A stretch of DNA of 45,015 nucleotides, taken from positions 1 through 45,015 of the forward strand of contig DASTPP010000053.1 in the NCBI GenBank assembly GCA_035762175.1, read 5' to 3'. Position 1 is the first letter of the stretch; the number at the start of each line of letters is the position of its first letter. This DNA comes from DASTPP01 sp035762175. GTDB taxonomy: Bacteria > Myxococcota_A > Polyangia > Polyangiales > Polyangiaceae. Under the pieces are notes generated by a model that was given only the letters and a program-made list of their open reading frames with translations, had not been told where the DNA came from and ran no database searches. Position numbers and translations under genes: made by a program. Shown here one piece after another: positions 16,054 through 24,273 of this stretch.

Positions 16054-16707
16054 ATGGCACAAGCGACCGCAGCGCCGGGTAGGACTCTCCTCTCCCCCGG
16101 GGATCATACGCTCATTCTGATCGACCACCAGCCGCAGATGGCGTTCGCGACGAAGTCGATCGACGCGACCGTCCTGCGCAACAACGCCGCGCTGCTCGCG
16201 GGCGCGGCGCGCGTCTTCGGCGTCGCGGCGGTGCTGACGACGGTCGCCGAGAAGACGTTCTCGGGGCCCATCTTCCCCGAGATTCGGCGGGCGCTGCCCG
16301 AGGTGGAGGCGATCGACCGCACGACGATGAACACCTGGGAGGATGCGAACGTCATCGCGCGCGTCAACGCGCTCGGCAAGTCGCGCATCGTGCTCGGCGG
16401 CCTCTGGACGTCGGTCTGCATCGTCGGCCCGGCGCTCTCGGCGCTCGACCAGGGCTTCGAGGTGTACGTCGTCGCCGACGCGTGCGGCGACGTCTCGGCC
16501 GAGGCCCACGACCGGGCGATGGACCGCATGGTGCAGGCCGGCGCGCGCCCGCTGACGTCGCTGCAGTACCTGCTCGAGCTGCAGCGAGACTGGGCGCGCG
16601 GGGCGACGTACGACCCGGTCGTCAACCTCGCCAAAGATCTCGGCGGCGCCTACGGGCTCGGGCTCGTCTACGCGAAGACCATGTTCGGCGGCGGCGAGGG
16701 GCACTGA
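16054..16707 (+). CDS. Isochorismatase-family hydrolase (YcaC-like)
   Basis: A 217-residue cysteine hydrolase. The three expected catalytic positions are visible: Asp in LILIDHQPQM (about residue 25), Lys in TTVAEKTFSG (about 69) and Cys in GGLWTSVCIVG (about 118). The DHQP and NTWEDANV motifs match the YcaC-like subgroup, whose substrates are mostly unknown. It is not an isochorismatase proper, since no siderophore genes are nearby. An excellent ribosome-binding site (GGAGGTGA) precedes the ATG. It is first gene of a tight operon; XapX follows after 15 bp. Confidence 0.9.
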   Translation: MAQATAAPGRTLLSPGDHTLILIDHQPQMAFATKSIDATVLRNNAALLAGAARVFGVAAVLTTVAEKTFSGPIFPEIRRALPEVEAIDRTTMNTWEDANVIARVNALGKSRIVLGGLWTSVCIVGPALSALDQGFEVYVVADACGDVSAEAHDRAMDRMVQAGARPLTSLQYLLELQRDWARGATYDPVVNLAKDLGGAYGLGLVYAKTMFGGGEGH

Positions 16708-16722
16708 CCGCGGCGGGGCGCC

Positions 16723-16977
16723 ATGAAGATCTACCTCGTCTCGCTGGCGGCCGGGGCGCTCGCCGGCGCCCTCTACGCGGCGATCGGCGTGCGCTCGCCG
16801 GCGCCGCCGCTCGTCGCCCTCTGCGGCCTGCTCGGCCTGCTCTTGGGCGAACAGGCGCTGCCCGTCGCGCGGCGGCTCGCGCGGGGCGAGGCGCTGACGG
16901 CGTCGTGGCTGCTGTCCGAGTGCGTCCCGAAGATCACGGGGGCCCCGCCGCCCGCGGCCCCGCCCCCCGACCCCTGA
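16723..16977 (+). CDS. XapX domain (DUF1427) small membrane protein
   Basis: An 84-residue protein matching the XapX/DUF1427 family: MKIYLVSLAAGALAGALYAA, then IGVRSPAPPLVALCGLLGLL and LLGEQALPVARRL. Two transmembrane helices (about 3-20 and 28-45) with the conserved RSPAPP turn between them. The ~30-residue extension after the second helix ends in a Pro/Ala tail. Family function is unknown; it often sits beside isochorismatase-like and amidohydrolase genes, as here. Confidence 0.88.
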   Translation: MKIYLVSLAAGALAGALYAAIGVRSPAPPLVALCGLLGLLLGEQALPVARRLARGEALTASWLLSECVPKITGAPPPAAPPPDP

Positions 16978-16990
16978 CCGGAGGCCCCCC

Positions 16991-18832
16991 ATGGCGCCCG
17001 ATCTCGTACTGACAAACGGCAAGTTTACGACGCTCGCCCCCGCCGGCGGGGAGGTCGACGCGGTGGCGATCGCGGGCGGCCGGTTCTCGGCCGTCGGCCG
17101 CGCGGCCGACCTGCTGCGGGGGGCCTCGGGGGCGACGCGCGTGGTCGATCTGGGCGGCCGGCGCGTCGTGCCCGGCCTCATCGACAGCCACACCCATGTC
17201 ATCCGCGGCGGCCTGAGCTACAACCTCGAGCTGCGCTGGGACGGCGTCCGCTCGCTCGCCGAGGCGATGCGCATGCTCGAGCGGCAGGCCGCGGTGACGC
17301 CCGCGCCGCAGTGGGTGCGCGTGGTCGGCGGCTTCAGCGAGCTGCAGTTCGCCGAGCGCCGCCTGCCGACACTCGACGAGCTGAACCGCGCCGCCCCCGA
17401 CACGCCGGTGTTCATCTTGCACCTGTACGATCGCGCGCTCTTGAACCGCGCGGCCCTGCGGGCGTGCGGCTACACGAAAGACACGCCGGACCCGCCCGGC
17501 TCGGAGATTCAACGCGACGCGCGCGGCGAGCCGACGGGGCTCTTGCTGGCGAAGCCGAACGCGTACCTGCTCTACGCGACGCTGGCGAAGGGGCCGACGC
17601 TGCCGCCCGAGTACCAGCGCAACTCGACCCGGCACTTTTTGCGCGAGCTGAACCGGCTCGGGGTCACGGGCGTCATCGACGCGGGGGGCGGGTTCCAGAA
17701 TTACCCCGACGATTATGCGGTCGTCCGGCAGATGGCCGAGGCCGGCGAGCTGACGCTGCGCATCGCGTACAACCTTTTTACCCAGAGCCGCGGCGGCGAG
17801 GAGGCCGACTTTCGGCGCTGGGCGGCGATGGTGCGGCCGGGCGAGGGCGGCGACGACTTTCGGCCCAACGGCGCGGGCGAGATGCTGGTCTTCTCGGCCG
17901 CCGACTTCGAAGACTTCCGCGAGCCGCGGCCCGAGCTCTCGGCCACCATGGAGCCGGAGCTCGAGCGGGTCGTGCGGCTGCTCGCCGAGAGCCGCTGGCC
18001 CTTTCGCATGCACGCGACGTACGACGAGACGATCGGCCGGGCCCTCGACGTCTTCGAGCGGGTACACCGGGACGTGCCGCTCGACGGCCTGCACTGGCTC
18101 TTCGACCACGCCGAGACCATCTCGGACCGGAACATCGACCGCGTCGCCGCGCTCGGCGGCGGCATCGCCGTGCAGCACCGCATGGCCTACCAGGGCGAGT
18201 GGTTCGTCGAGCGCTACGGGCGCGAGGCGGCGCGGCGCGCGCCGCCGGTCCGGCGCATGCTCGAGGCGGGGGTGCGGGTCGGGGCCGGCACCGACGCCAC
18301 GCGCGTCGCGTCGTACAACCCCTGGGTCTCGCTCGCCTGGCTCGTCACCGGCCGCACCGTGGGCGGCCTGCGCCTCTACGGCGACGAGGGGCTGCTCGAC
18401 CGGGAGACGGCCCTGCGACTCTGGACAGAGAAAAACGCCTGGTTCTCGAGCGAAGAGGGCAAGAAGGGCGCCATCGCCGTCGGGCAGCTCGCCGACCTCG
18501 CGGTGCTCTCGGCCGACTACTTCGCGGTGCCCGACGACGCCATCGCGGAGCTCGAGTCGGTGCTGACGGTCGTGGGCGGCCGCGTCGTGCACGCCGCCGC
18601 CGAGTTCGCGCCGCTCGCCCCGCCGCTGCCGCCGGCGATGCCCGACTGGTCGCCGGTGCGCGCGTTCGGCGGCTACGCGCGCCCCCGCCCCGCCGGCGGC
18701 GCCGAGGCGCGGGCCGGTGTTCACTGCCTGGTGCACCCGCCCGACGCGCCCCGCGCCTGGGAGCGCGGCGCCCCCGCCGCCGACGAGCGCTCGTTCTGGG
18801 GGGCGATGGGCTGCTCGTGCTGGGCGTTCTGA
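16991..18832 (+). CDS. YtcJ-like metal-dependent amidohydrolase
   Basis: A 613-residue amidohydrolase-superfamily enzyme. It begins with the family opening (DLVLTNGKFTTL, then a beta-sandwich with VVDLGGRRVVPGLIDSHTHV). The metal-binding HTH is at about residues 64-66; later features are a His-rich WLFDHAETI stretch, the conserved GAGTDATRVASYNPWVSLAW near residue 430 and the closing sandwich (VGQLADLAVLSADYF). Such enzymes cleave amide, carbamate or related bonds in small molecules; the substrate is not determinable. The C-terminus has a Cys-rich end (MGCSCWAF). No signal peptide, so cytoplasmic. ATG follows XapX by 13 bp with GGAGG upstream. Confidence 0.9.
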   Translation: MAPDLVLTNGKFTTLAPAGGEVDAVAIAGGRFSAVGRAADLLRGASGATRVVDLGGRRVVPGLIDSHTHVIRGGLSYNLELRWDGVRSLAEAMRMLERQAAVTPAPQWVRVVGGFSELQFAERRLPTLDELNRAAPDTPVFILHLYDRALLNRAALRACGYTKDTPDPPGSEIQRDARGEPTGLLLAKPNAYLLYATLAKGPTLPPEYQRNSTRHFLRELNRLGVTGVIDAGGGFQNYPDDYAVVRQMAEAGELTLRIAYNLFTQSRGGEEADFRRWAAMVRPGEGGDDFRPNGAGEMLVFSAADFEDFREPRPELSATMEPELERVVRLLAESRWPFRMHATYDETIGRALDVFERVHRDVPLDGLHWLFDHAETISDRNIDRVAALGGGIAVQHRMAYQGEWFVERYGREAARRAPPVRRMLEAGVRVGAGTDATRVASYNPWVSLAWLVTGRTVGGLRLYGDEGLLDRETALRLWTEKNAWFSSEEGKKGAIAVGQLADLAVLSADYFAVPDDAIAELESVLTVVGGRVVHAAAEFAPLAPPLPPAMPDWSPVRAFGGYARPRPAGGAEARAGVHCLVHPPDAPRAWERGAPAADERSFWGAMGCSCWAF

Positions 18833-18858
18833 CCGCGCGGCGAAGGGCGGGCTCTTCG

Positions 18859-20277
18859 GTGGCACTCGTTCGGGCGCTCGTGGCGGCGGCCGGCCTCGCC
18901 CTCGCGCCGGCCCCGGCGTCTGGCGCCGGCTCGGACGGCGTGGCGGGCGCCGACGAGCGGCCGCCCCGCGCCGCCGCGCCGCGCTACCAGGCGCTGCGCT
19001 ACCTCGAAGACTACCGCCACCTCGCGCGCGCCGGGGGCGACGACCCCTTCGACTCGATCAAGTACGTTCCGCTCGGCGGGGGGGCCTGGCTCTCGTTCGG
19101 CGGGCAGCATCGGTGGCGCTACGAGCTCGTCGACGGCAAGCTCGACGGCCCCGCGGGCCCGGGGCGCACGAGCGTGATGCTGGTGCGCAACCTGGTGCAC
19201 GCCGACGCCCACTGGGGGCCCGGGCTCAGGCTCTTCGCACAGGCGGGCGCCCACGCCGCGCTCGGCGACCCGGCCGCCGGGCCCCCCGACGCCGACTCGG
19301 TCGATCTGCACCAGGCGTTCGTCGAGGCGAGCGCGCGCGCGGGCGGCCTCGTCGTCACCACGCGCGTCGGGCGCCAGGAGATGGCGCTCGGCTCGACCCG
19401 CTGGGTCGGCGTCCGCGACGGCACCAACGTGCGGCAGGCGTTCGATCTCGTGCGCGTCACGGCGGCGGGCGCCGGCTGGTCGGGCGAGACCTTCTTGGGC
19501 GGGGTGCCCGCGCTCGAGCGCGGGGCCTTCGACGACCGCTTCGACGGGTCGAACCGGTTCTGGGGCTCGTACTGGTCGTTTCGGGGCGCCGCGCCGGCCG
19601 GGCCCTCGTTCGAGGCCTACTACCTCGGCCGCGCGCGCGCCGACGCCCGCTACGCCGACGCCGCCGGGCCCGAGACGCGCCACATGCTCGGCACGCGGAT
19701 CTTCGGCCGGCTCGGGGGCGGCCCCGAGTACATCGCGCACGCCATCGCCCAGGCGGGGGCGGTGGGCGGCGCCTCGGTGCGGGCGTGGGGCGTCGCCTTC
19801 GCGCTCTGGCAGCGGCTGCCGGGGCCGCTCGCGAGCGCCCGGGTCGGCGTGCGGGCCGACGCGCTGAGCGGCGACGGGCGCCGGGGCGACGGCCGCGTCG
19901 GCACGTTTCACCCCTTCTTCCCCAACCAGACGTTTTTTAGCGCGTTGCCCGCGATTTACCCCGCGAACCTCTACGGGCTGCACCCGCTCGTGACGTGGGG
20001 CGGCGGCGCGTTCACGGCCGAGGCGGGCTGCATCTTCTTCTGGCGCCAGTCGGTCGACGACGCCATCTACCGCCCGCCGGGCGCCGCCTTGGTCGAGCCC
20101 GCCGCCTCGCGCGCCCGCTACACGGGGGCGCAGCCCTCGATCTCGCTCGGGCACCGCGTCACGCCGCACCTCACCATCAACGCCGAGTACTCCCGCGTTT
20201 TCGCGGGGCCGGCCCTCGCCGCCGCGGTCGGGCGCGGCATCGACTACCTCGGAACATGGACGACCCTCACGTACTGA
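18859..20277 (+). CDS. Alginate-export-family outer membrane porin
   Basis: A 472-residue beta-barrel of the alginate_exp family. The proposed GTG start gives a signal peptide (LVRALVAAAGLALAPAPASGA). The mature part begins with YQALRYLEDYRHLA and DPFDSIKYVPLG, followed by many amphipathic strands and a terminal aromatic ending (YLGTWTTLTY), the usual C-terminal signature of outer-membrane proteins. WLSFGGQHRWRYELV and TRVGRQEMALGSTRWVGVRDG are family motifs. In this operon it is more likely to pass the amidohydrolase substrate than alginate. It follows the amidohydrolase by 26 bp (GAAGGGCGG upstream) and its end overlaps the next gene by 22 bp. Confidence 0.85.
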   Translation: MALVRALVAAAGLALAPAPASGAGSDGVAGADERPPRAAAPRYQALRYLEDYRHLARAGGDDPFDSIKYVPLGGGAWLSFGGQHRWRYELVDGKLDGPAGPGRTSVMLVRNLVHADAHWGPGLRLFAQAGAHAALGDPAAGPPDADSVDLHQAFVEASARAGGLVVTTRVGRQEMALGSTRWVGVRDGTNVRQAFDLVRVTAAGAGWSGETFLGGVPALERGAFDDRFDGSNRFWGSYWSFRGAAPAGPSFEAYYLGRARADARYADAAGPETRHMLGTRIFGRLGGGPEYIAHAIAQAGAVGGASVRAWGVAFALWQRLPGPLASARVGVRADALSGDGRRGDGRVGTFHPFFPNQTFFSALPAIYPANLYGLHPLVTWGGGAFTAEAGCIFFWRQSVDDAIYRPPGAALVEPAASRARYTGAQPSISLGHRVTPHLTINAEYSRVFAGPALAAAVGRGIDYLGTWTTLTY

Positions 20278-21056
20278 AGCCGAACGCCGCGCTCGCGCCG
20301 GCCTGCCTCGCGTTCGTCGCCGGGTTCGCCGACGCCGCGAGCTTCGTGGGCGCCGACGGCATCTTCTGCGCCCACGTCACCGGCAACTTCGTCGTGCTCG
20401 CCGCCGACCTCGCCCGGGGGGCGAGCGCGGACGAGTGGCTGAAGCTTGCTACCTTCCCGATTTTCGTCGCGGCGGTGCTCGGGGCGACCTCGCTTCATAC
20501 GCGACGCAAGGGCGGGGCGGCGGGGCCCTCGCTGCTCGCGAGCGCGGGCCTCTTCGCCGCCGCCGCGCTCGTCGCCGCCCGCTGGGCGACCGCCGCCCCG
20601 GGCCCCGCGCGCAGCGCCGTCGTCGCCCTGCTCGTCGTGGCGATGGGGGCCCAGAACGCGCTGCATCGCCTGAACCCGGCGCTCGGCCCGATGACGACGG
20701 TGATGACAGGCAACGTGACCGGGTGGCTCGTCGAGACGATCGTGCCCGGGCCGCCCGGGGCCGCGTCGAAGCACCGGACGGTGGGCGCCGTGATCGCGGC
20801 CTTCGCCGCGGGCTGCGCGGCGGGGGCTCTCGGCGTCGCGCGGGGCGGGTTCGTCACGCTCGTCGTGCCGGCGGCCCTCTTGCTGTTCGTCCGCTGGCGC
20901 CTGCCCTCGCCGGGCGCGGGGGCCCCGCCGGGCGCCGCGGTGGCCCCGCCGGCCGCGGCGGCGGCGCCGGGCGCGGGGGCCCCGCCAGCGGCTGCGGCGC
21001 CGTCGGCCGCCGAGGGGGGGCCTCAGCCGGCGGGACGCGGCCCGAAGCTCTCGTAG
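20256..21056 (+). CDS. DUF1275 (YoaK-like) membrane protein
   Basis: A 266-residue polytopic protein of the DUF1275/YoaK family. Family signatures: CLAFVAGFADAASFVGADGI, FCAHVTGNFVVLAADLARG, MGAQNALHRLNPALGPMTTV and MTGNVTGWLVE. About six transmembrane helices. The last ~50 residues are an unusual Pro/Ala/Gly-rich tail (PGAGAPPGAAVAPP), probably cytoplasmic. The role of the family is unknown; transport has been proposed. ATG lies inside the porin gene, 22 bp before its stop, suggesting translational coupling. The 3' end overlaps the convergent oxidoreductase by 34 bp. Confidence 0.88.
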   Translation: MDDPHVLKPNAALAPACLAFVAGFADAASFVGADGIFCAHVTGNFVVLAADLARGASADEWLKLATFPIFVAAVLGATSLHTRRKGGAAGPSLLASAGLFAAAALVAARWATAAPGPARSAVVALLVVAMGAQNALHRLNPALGPMTTVMTGNVTGWLVETIVPGPPGAASKHRTVGAVIAAFAAGCAAGALGVARGGFVTLVVPAALLLFVRWRLPSPGAGAPPGAAVAPPAAAAAPGAGAPPAAAAPSAAEGGPQPAGRGPKLS

Positions 21057-22666
21057 CGAATGCGCTCGGGCGGGACGCCCCGGCGCGCGAGCCCCTCGTG
21101 CAGCTCGGCCATGAAGGGCACCGGGCCGCAGAGGTAGATGTCGACGTTGCCTTCGGGCAAGAGCGCCGCGAGCCGGTCAGCGTCGAGCCGGCCCGCGGCG
21201 TCGAAGGCCTCGCCGGGCCGATCTTCGGGCCGCGGGCGGCTGTAGAAGACGTGCCGCGAGGCGTGCCGGGCGGCGGCTACGAGCGCCCGCGACTCGCCCG
21301 CGAAGGGGTGGTGGGCGCCGTCGCGCACGGCGTGCACGAACACGACGCGGCGGGGGTCGCCCTGGCGAACGAGCTCGGCGAGCATGGCCATCATGGGCGT
21401 CACCCCGACCCCGGCGCTCACCAGCGCGATGGGGTGATCGCCCGGCTCGAGCACGAAGTCGCCCGAGGGCGCGCCGGCGGAGGCGAGCGCGCCCTCGGCG
21501 AGCGCGTCGTGCAAGAAGCGCGACGCGAGGCCCGCCGGCTCGCGCTTGACGGAGATGCGGTAGGTGCCCTCGCCGGGGGCGTTCGAGATCGAATAGGTGC
21601 GGCGCACCGGCTGCCGCTCGCCGGGCACGGCGAGCTCGATCGGCAGGTGCTGGCCGGGCCGGTGCGGGGGCAGGGGGCTGCCGTCGCGCGAGGCGAGCAC
21701 GAACGAGACGACGTCGTCGCTCTCGCGGCGCCGGCTCGCTACGCGCAGCGCCCTCGTCGCGGCGCCCTCGGCGTCGAAGCGCAGCGGCAGCGCGGCGGGC
21801 CGGTCGACGGCCTCGTCGAGCTCGAAGACGAGCAGGCGCTGCGCGCCGGGGTGGAGGGCGAGGGCGGGCGAGCCCCAGTCGATGGTGACGCGCCCGGTGA
21901 GCTGCAGCAGGCCGCCGCCCTCGAAGTCGACGAAGAGCAGGCCGGCGCGGCCGTCGAGGACGAGGTTGCCGAGGGTGTTGAAGTGATTGTTGCCCGCATA
22001 ATCAGGGAAGACGAGCCGCCGCTCGCCCTCGACGCGCACGAAGCCCGGGGGGCCGCCGCGGTGCGAGGCGTCCATGCCGTACGACGATGCCTCGCCCTCG
22101 CCCCGGTGGCCCGAGGCGATGAAGAAGGTGTCGGCGGCGCCGATGCGCGCGATCATGGCGGGGGTGAGCGCGCGCGTTCGCTCGCCCGGGGGCGGGCCCG
22201 CGGGGGCCGGGGCCCAGCGCCAGTGCCGCGGCCGAATGTATTGCGGGCAGTTGCCGAACGTCTGGTCGACGGCAAGCTCGAGCCCGGAGGGGCCGGCGGC
22301 GGCGACTCGGCCGTTGACCCGGTTGCGCCGGCGGGTCGAGAGCTCGATGCCGAGCACGCCGACCTCGCCGCCCGCCCCCAGCCGGCCCTCGAGCGCGTCG
22401 CCCGGGCCGGGGCTCGCGGCGATGACGAGGCGGCGCGGGTCGGGCGACGAGGCGAAGCCCGGCGGCCCCGCGAGCAGCGTGGCCCAGGGGCGGCCCTCGG
22501 CGTCGCGCGCGGCGGCGACCAGAAAGGGCAGGTGGCGATAGAACTCGCGGTGCTGCTCGGGCAGGTAGGGGCGCACGACCTTGCGGCCCCAGGCCGCGAG
22601 CTCGTCGCGGACCCCGGCGCGGAGCTGAATCGCCTGCTCGCCGGCGTGAAAGGTGCTTTGGTCCAT
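21023..22666 (-). CDS. PNPOx-like split-barrel / ferredoxin reductase-like flavoprotein fusion
   Basis: A 547-residue fusion. Residues about 1-300 resemble pyridoxamine-phosphate-oxidase-like split-barrel flavoproteins (ATLLAGPPGFASSPD, NCPQYIRPRHW, DYAGNNHFNTLGNL, LLFVDFEGGGLLQLTG). Residues about 310-547 form an FNR-type reductase: FAD site RRTYSISNAPG and nicotinamide/phosphate motif VSAGVGVTPMMAML, ending with VDIYLCGPVPFMAEL and RYESFG. Unlike the usual longer forms I see no C-terminal 2Fe-2S domain. It likely moves electrons from NAD(P)H through flavin to an unknown acceptor. GGGAGGCGAG precedes the ATG. Probably co-transcribed with the VOC gene and controlled by the divergent LysR at 23275. 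Confidence 0.85.
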   Translation of the reverse strand: MDQSTFHAGEQAIQLRAGVRDELAAWGRKVVRPYLPEQHREFYRHLPFLVAAARDAEGRPWATLLAGPPGFASSPDPRRLVIAASPGPGDALEGRLGAGGEVGVLGIELSTRRRNRVNGRVAAAGPSGLELAVDQTFGNCPQYIRPRHWRWAPAPAGPPPGERTRALTPAMIARIGAADTFFIASGHRGEGEASSYGMDASHRGGPPGFVRVEGERRLVFPDYAGNNHFNTLGNLVLDGRAGLLFVDFEGGGLLQLTGRVTIDWGSPALALHPGAQRLLVFELDEAVDRPAALPLRFDAEGAATRALRVASRRRESDDVVSFVLASRDGSPLPPHRPGQHLPIELAVPGERQPVRRTYSISNAPGEGTYRISVKREPAGLASRFLHDALAEGALASAGAPSGDFVLEPGDHPIALVSAGVGVTPMMAMLAELVRQGDPRRVVFVHAVRDGAHHPFAGESRALVAAARHASRHVFYSRPRPEDRPGEAFDAAGRLDADRLAALLPEGNVDIYLCGPVPFMAELHEGLARRGVPPERIRYESFGPRPAG

Positions 22667-22710
22667 GCGGCGCTCGCCTCCCGGCCCGTTTCGCGTGACG
22701 GTAACCCCGC

Positions 22711-23121
22711 GCCCAGCGCGATGAACTCGAGGCGAATGCCCCCGCAGGCGCGCGCCATCATGTGGCGGGCGGGGCCGCCGCCGAGCGGCTCGGGGGCGAA
22801 CTCGATCTCGACGTCGTCGCGGGCCGCGAGCCGCTCGTGCAGCGCGTCGAGCGACCCCTCGCGGACGCGCAGGGCCAGGTGGTGCAGCCCGAGGTTGCGG
22901 CGCCGGTCGAAGGGCGTGGCGGACGCCGGGTCTTCGGCCTGCCACAGCGTGACCATGCCGGCGCCGTCGCTCACGAAGGCGGCGGGGTAGCTCGGCACCG
23001 CGCCGACCTGCTCGTAGCCCAGCCCCTCGGTGAAGAAGCGCAGGGCCGCGCCGAGATCGGGCACGGTGAGCCCCACGTGGTGGGCGCCGGTAGTCCAACG
23101 GTTGGTGTGCTTGTCGCTCAC
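22711..23121 (-). CDS. VOC-family protein (glyoxalase/dioxygenase fold), no in-frame stop at the domain end
   Basis: The domain covers 137 residues from the GTG at 23121, which has an excellent ribosome-binding site (GAGGAGG, 7 bp upstream). VOC features: HHVGLTVPDLGAALRFFTEG, FVSDGAGMVTLWQ, LGLHHLALRV and a closing GGIRLEFIALG with the usual metal-binding His/Glu arrangement (H15, H80-81, E132 approximately). Normal members end here. In this frame no stop occurs until 22153, over 500 nt into the next gene, so the natural stop is missing or a frameshift/assembly error is present. Substrate unknown. Divergent from LysR 23275. Confidence 0.7.
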
Positions 23122-23245
23122 GGTGATGCCTCCTCGTGCGGAGGGCCCGGCCGGGCGCCGGCGCTCTGCCGGCCCGTCGAGCCCCTCACAAGGCCCATCG
23201 TGCGACCAGAAACTGGGCCGAACAATGGGGCCGATTGAAGAAGAT

Positions 23246-23264
23246 TTGTCAGATTTTCTGATAA
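23246..23264. promoter_or_regulatory. LysR box between the VOC gene and LysR
   Basis: TTGTCAG (23246-23252), ATTTT, CTGATAA (23258-23264): a 19-bp near-perfect palindrome containing the classical T-N11-A core (23249 to 23261). It is strikingly A/T-rich, in the divergent region, 11 bp before the LysR start and about 125 bp from the VOC start. Best supported operator in the window. Confidence 0.7.
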
Positions 23265-23274
23265 ATTGATCACC

Positions 23275-24192
23275 GTGGACAAACTGGCCGCCATGCGAAC
23301 CTTTCTCGCGATCGTCGACCGGGGCAGCCTGACGGCGGCGGCGGCGGCCCTGGGGCGCGCGCCGCCGAGCGTGGTGCGCACCCTGGCGGTGCTCGAAGCC
23401 GAGCTCGGCGTGAGGCTGCTCGCGCGCACGACGCGGCGCATGTCGCTCACGGCCGAGGGGCGCGCCTACCTCGAGCGCTGCCGGCGCATTCTCGCCGACG
23501 TCGAAGAGGCCGAGCGGGCCCTGCTCGACGCCGACGCCGAGCCGCGCGGCGAGCTGCGGGTGACGGCGCCGGTGCTGTTCGGCCAGCGGCACGTGGCGCC
23601 GGGGGTGGTCGAGCTCGTGCGGCGGCACCCCGGGCTGCGCGTCGAGCTCTTGCTGCTCGACCGGGTCGTCGATCTGGTCGACGAGGGGCTCGACGCCAGC
23701 GTGCGCATCGGGCGCCTGCCCGACTCGTCGCTGACGGCCGTGGCGGTGGGCGAGGTGCGGCGGGTGGTGGTGGCGAGCCCTGCGCTCTTGCGGCGGCACG
23801 GGGCGCCGGGGCACCCGTCCGAGCTCGCGGCGCTGCCCTGCGTCGAGCACCGGGGCCCGGGCGCGGGGCGCTGGGCCTTTCGCGAGGGCGAGCGGGGGCG
23901 CGAGATCGCGGTGCGGGTGCGGGGCGCGTTCGCGTGCAACCAGGCGACGGCGGTCGTGCAGGCCTGCGCGGCCGGGCTCGGCTTCGGGCGCGTCCTGTCG
24001 TACCAGGTGCAGCCCGAGGTGCAGGCGGGGGCCCTGCGGGTGGTGCTCGAGGCGTTCGAGCCGCCCCCGCTGCCGGTGCAGATCGTCTACCCGAGCGCGC
24101 GCCACGCCTCGCCGCGGCTGCGGGCGTTCGTCGCCTTCCTGAAAGAGCAGCTGCGCGAGCGGCCCGAGATCCGCGGCAAGCGCGCGCGCTGA
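23275..24192 (+). CDS. LysR family transcriptional regulator
   Basis: A 305-residue LysR protein of the common single-helix-turn-helix type: MDKLAAMRTFLAIVDRGSLT, then RAPPSVVRTLAVLEAELGVR (residues 1-60), and an effector domain with LRVTAPVLFGQRHVAPGVVE. The GTG at 23275 gives the canonical N-terminus; a TTG three codons earlier is also in frame. It is divergent from the VOC/flavoprotein genes, with a T-N11-A box directly upstream, so it probably controls those genes and itself. Confidence 0.92.
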   Translation: MDKLAAMRTFLAIVDRGSLTAAAAALGRAPPSVVRTLAVLEAELGVRLLARTTRRMSLTAEGRAYLERCRRILADVEEAERALLDADAEPRGELRVTAPVLFGQRHVAPGVVELVRRHPGLRVELLLLDRVVDLVDEGLDASVRIGRLPDSSLTAVAVGEVRRVVVASPALLRRHGAPGHPSELAALPCVEHRGPGAGRWAFREGERGREIAVRVRGAFACNQATAVVQACAAGLGFGRVLSYQVQPEVQAGALRVVLEAFEPPPLPVQIVYPSARHASPRLRAFVAFLKEQLRERPEIRGKRAR

Positions 24193-24273
24193 GCCGGGCG
24201 GGGGGCGGCCTCGCGCGCCGGGCGGGCGCCCCGGGCTCGCCGCCGGTTCGGGCCGCCGCGCCCGCCGCGCGAT

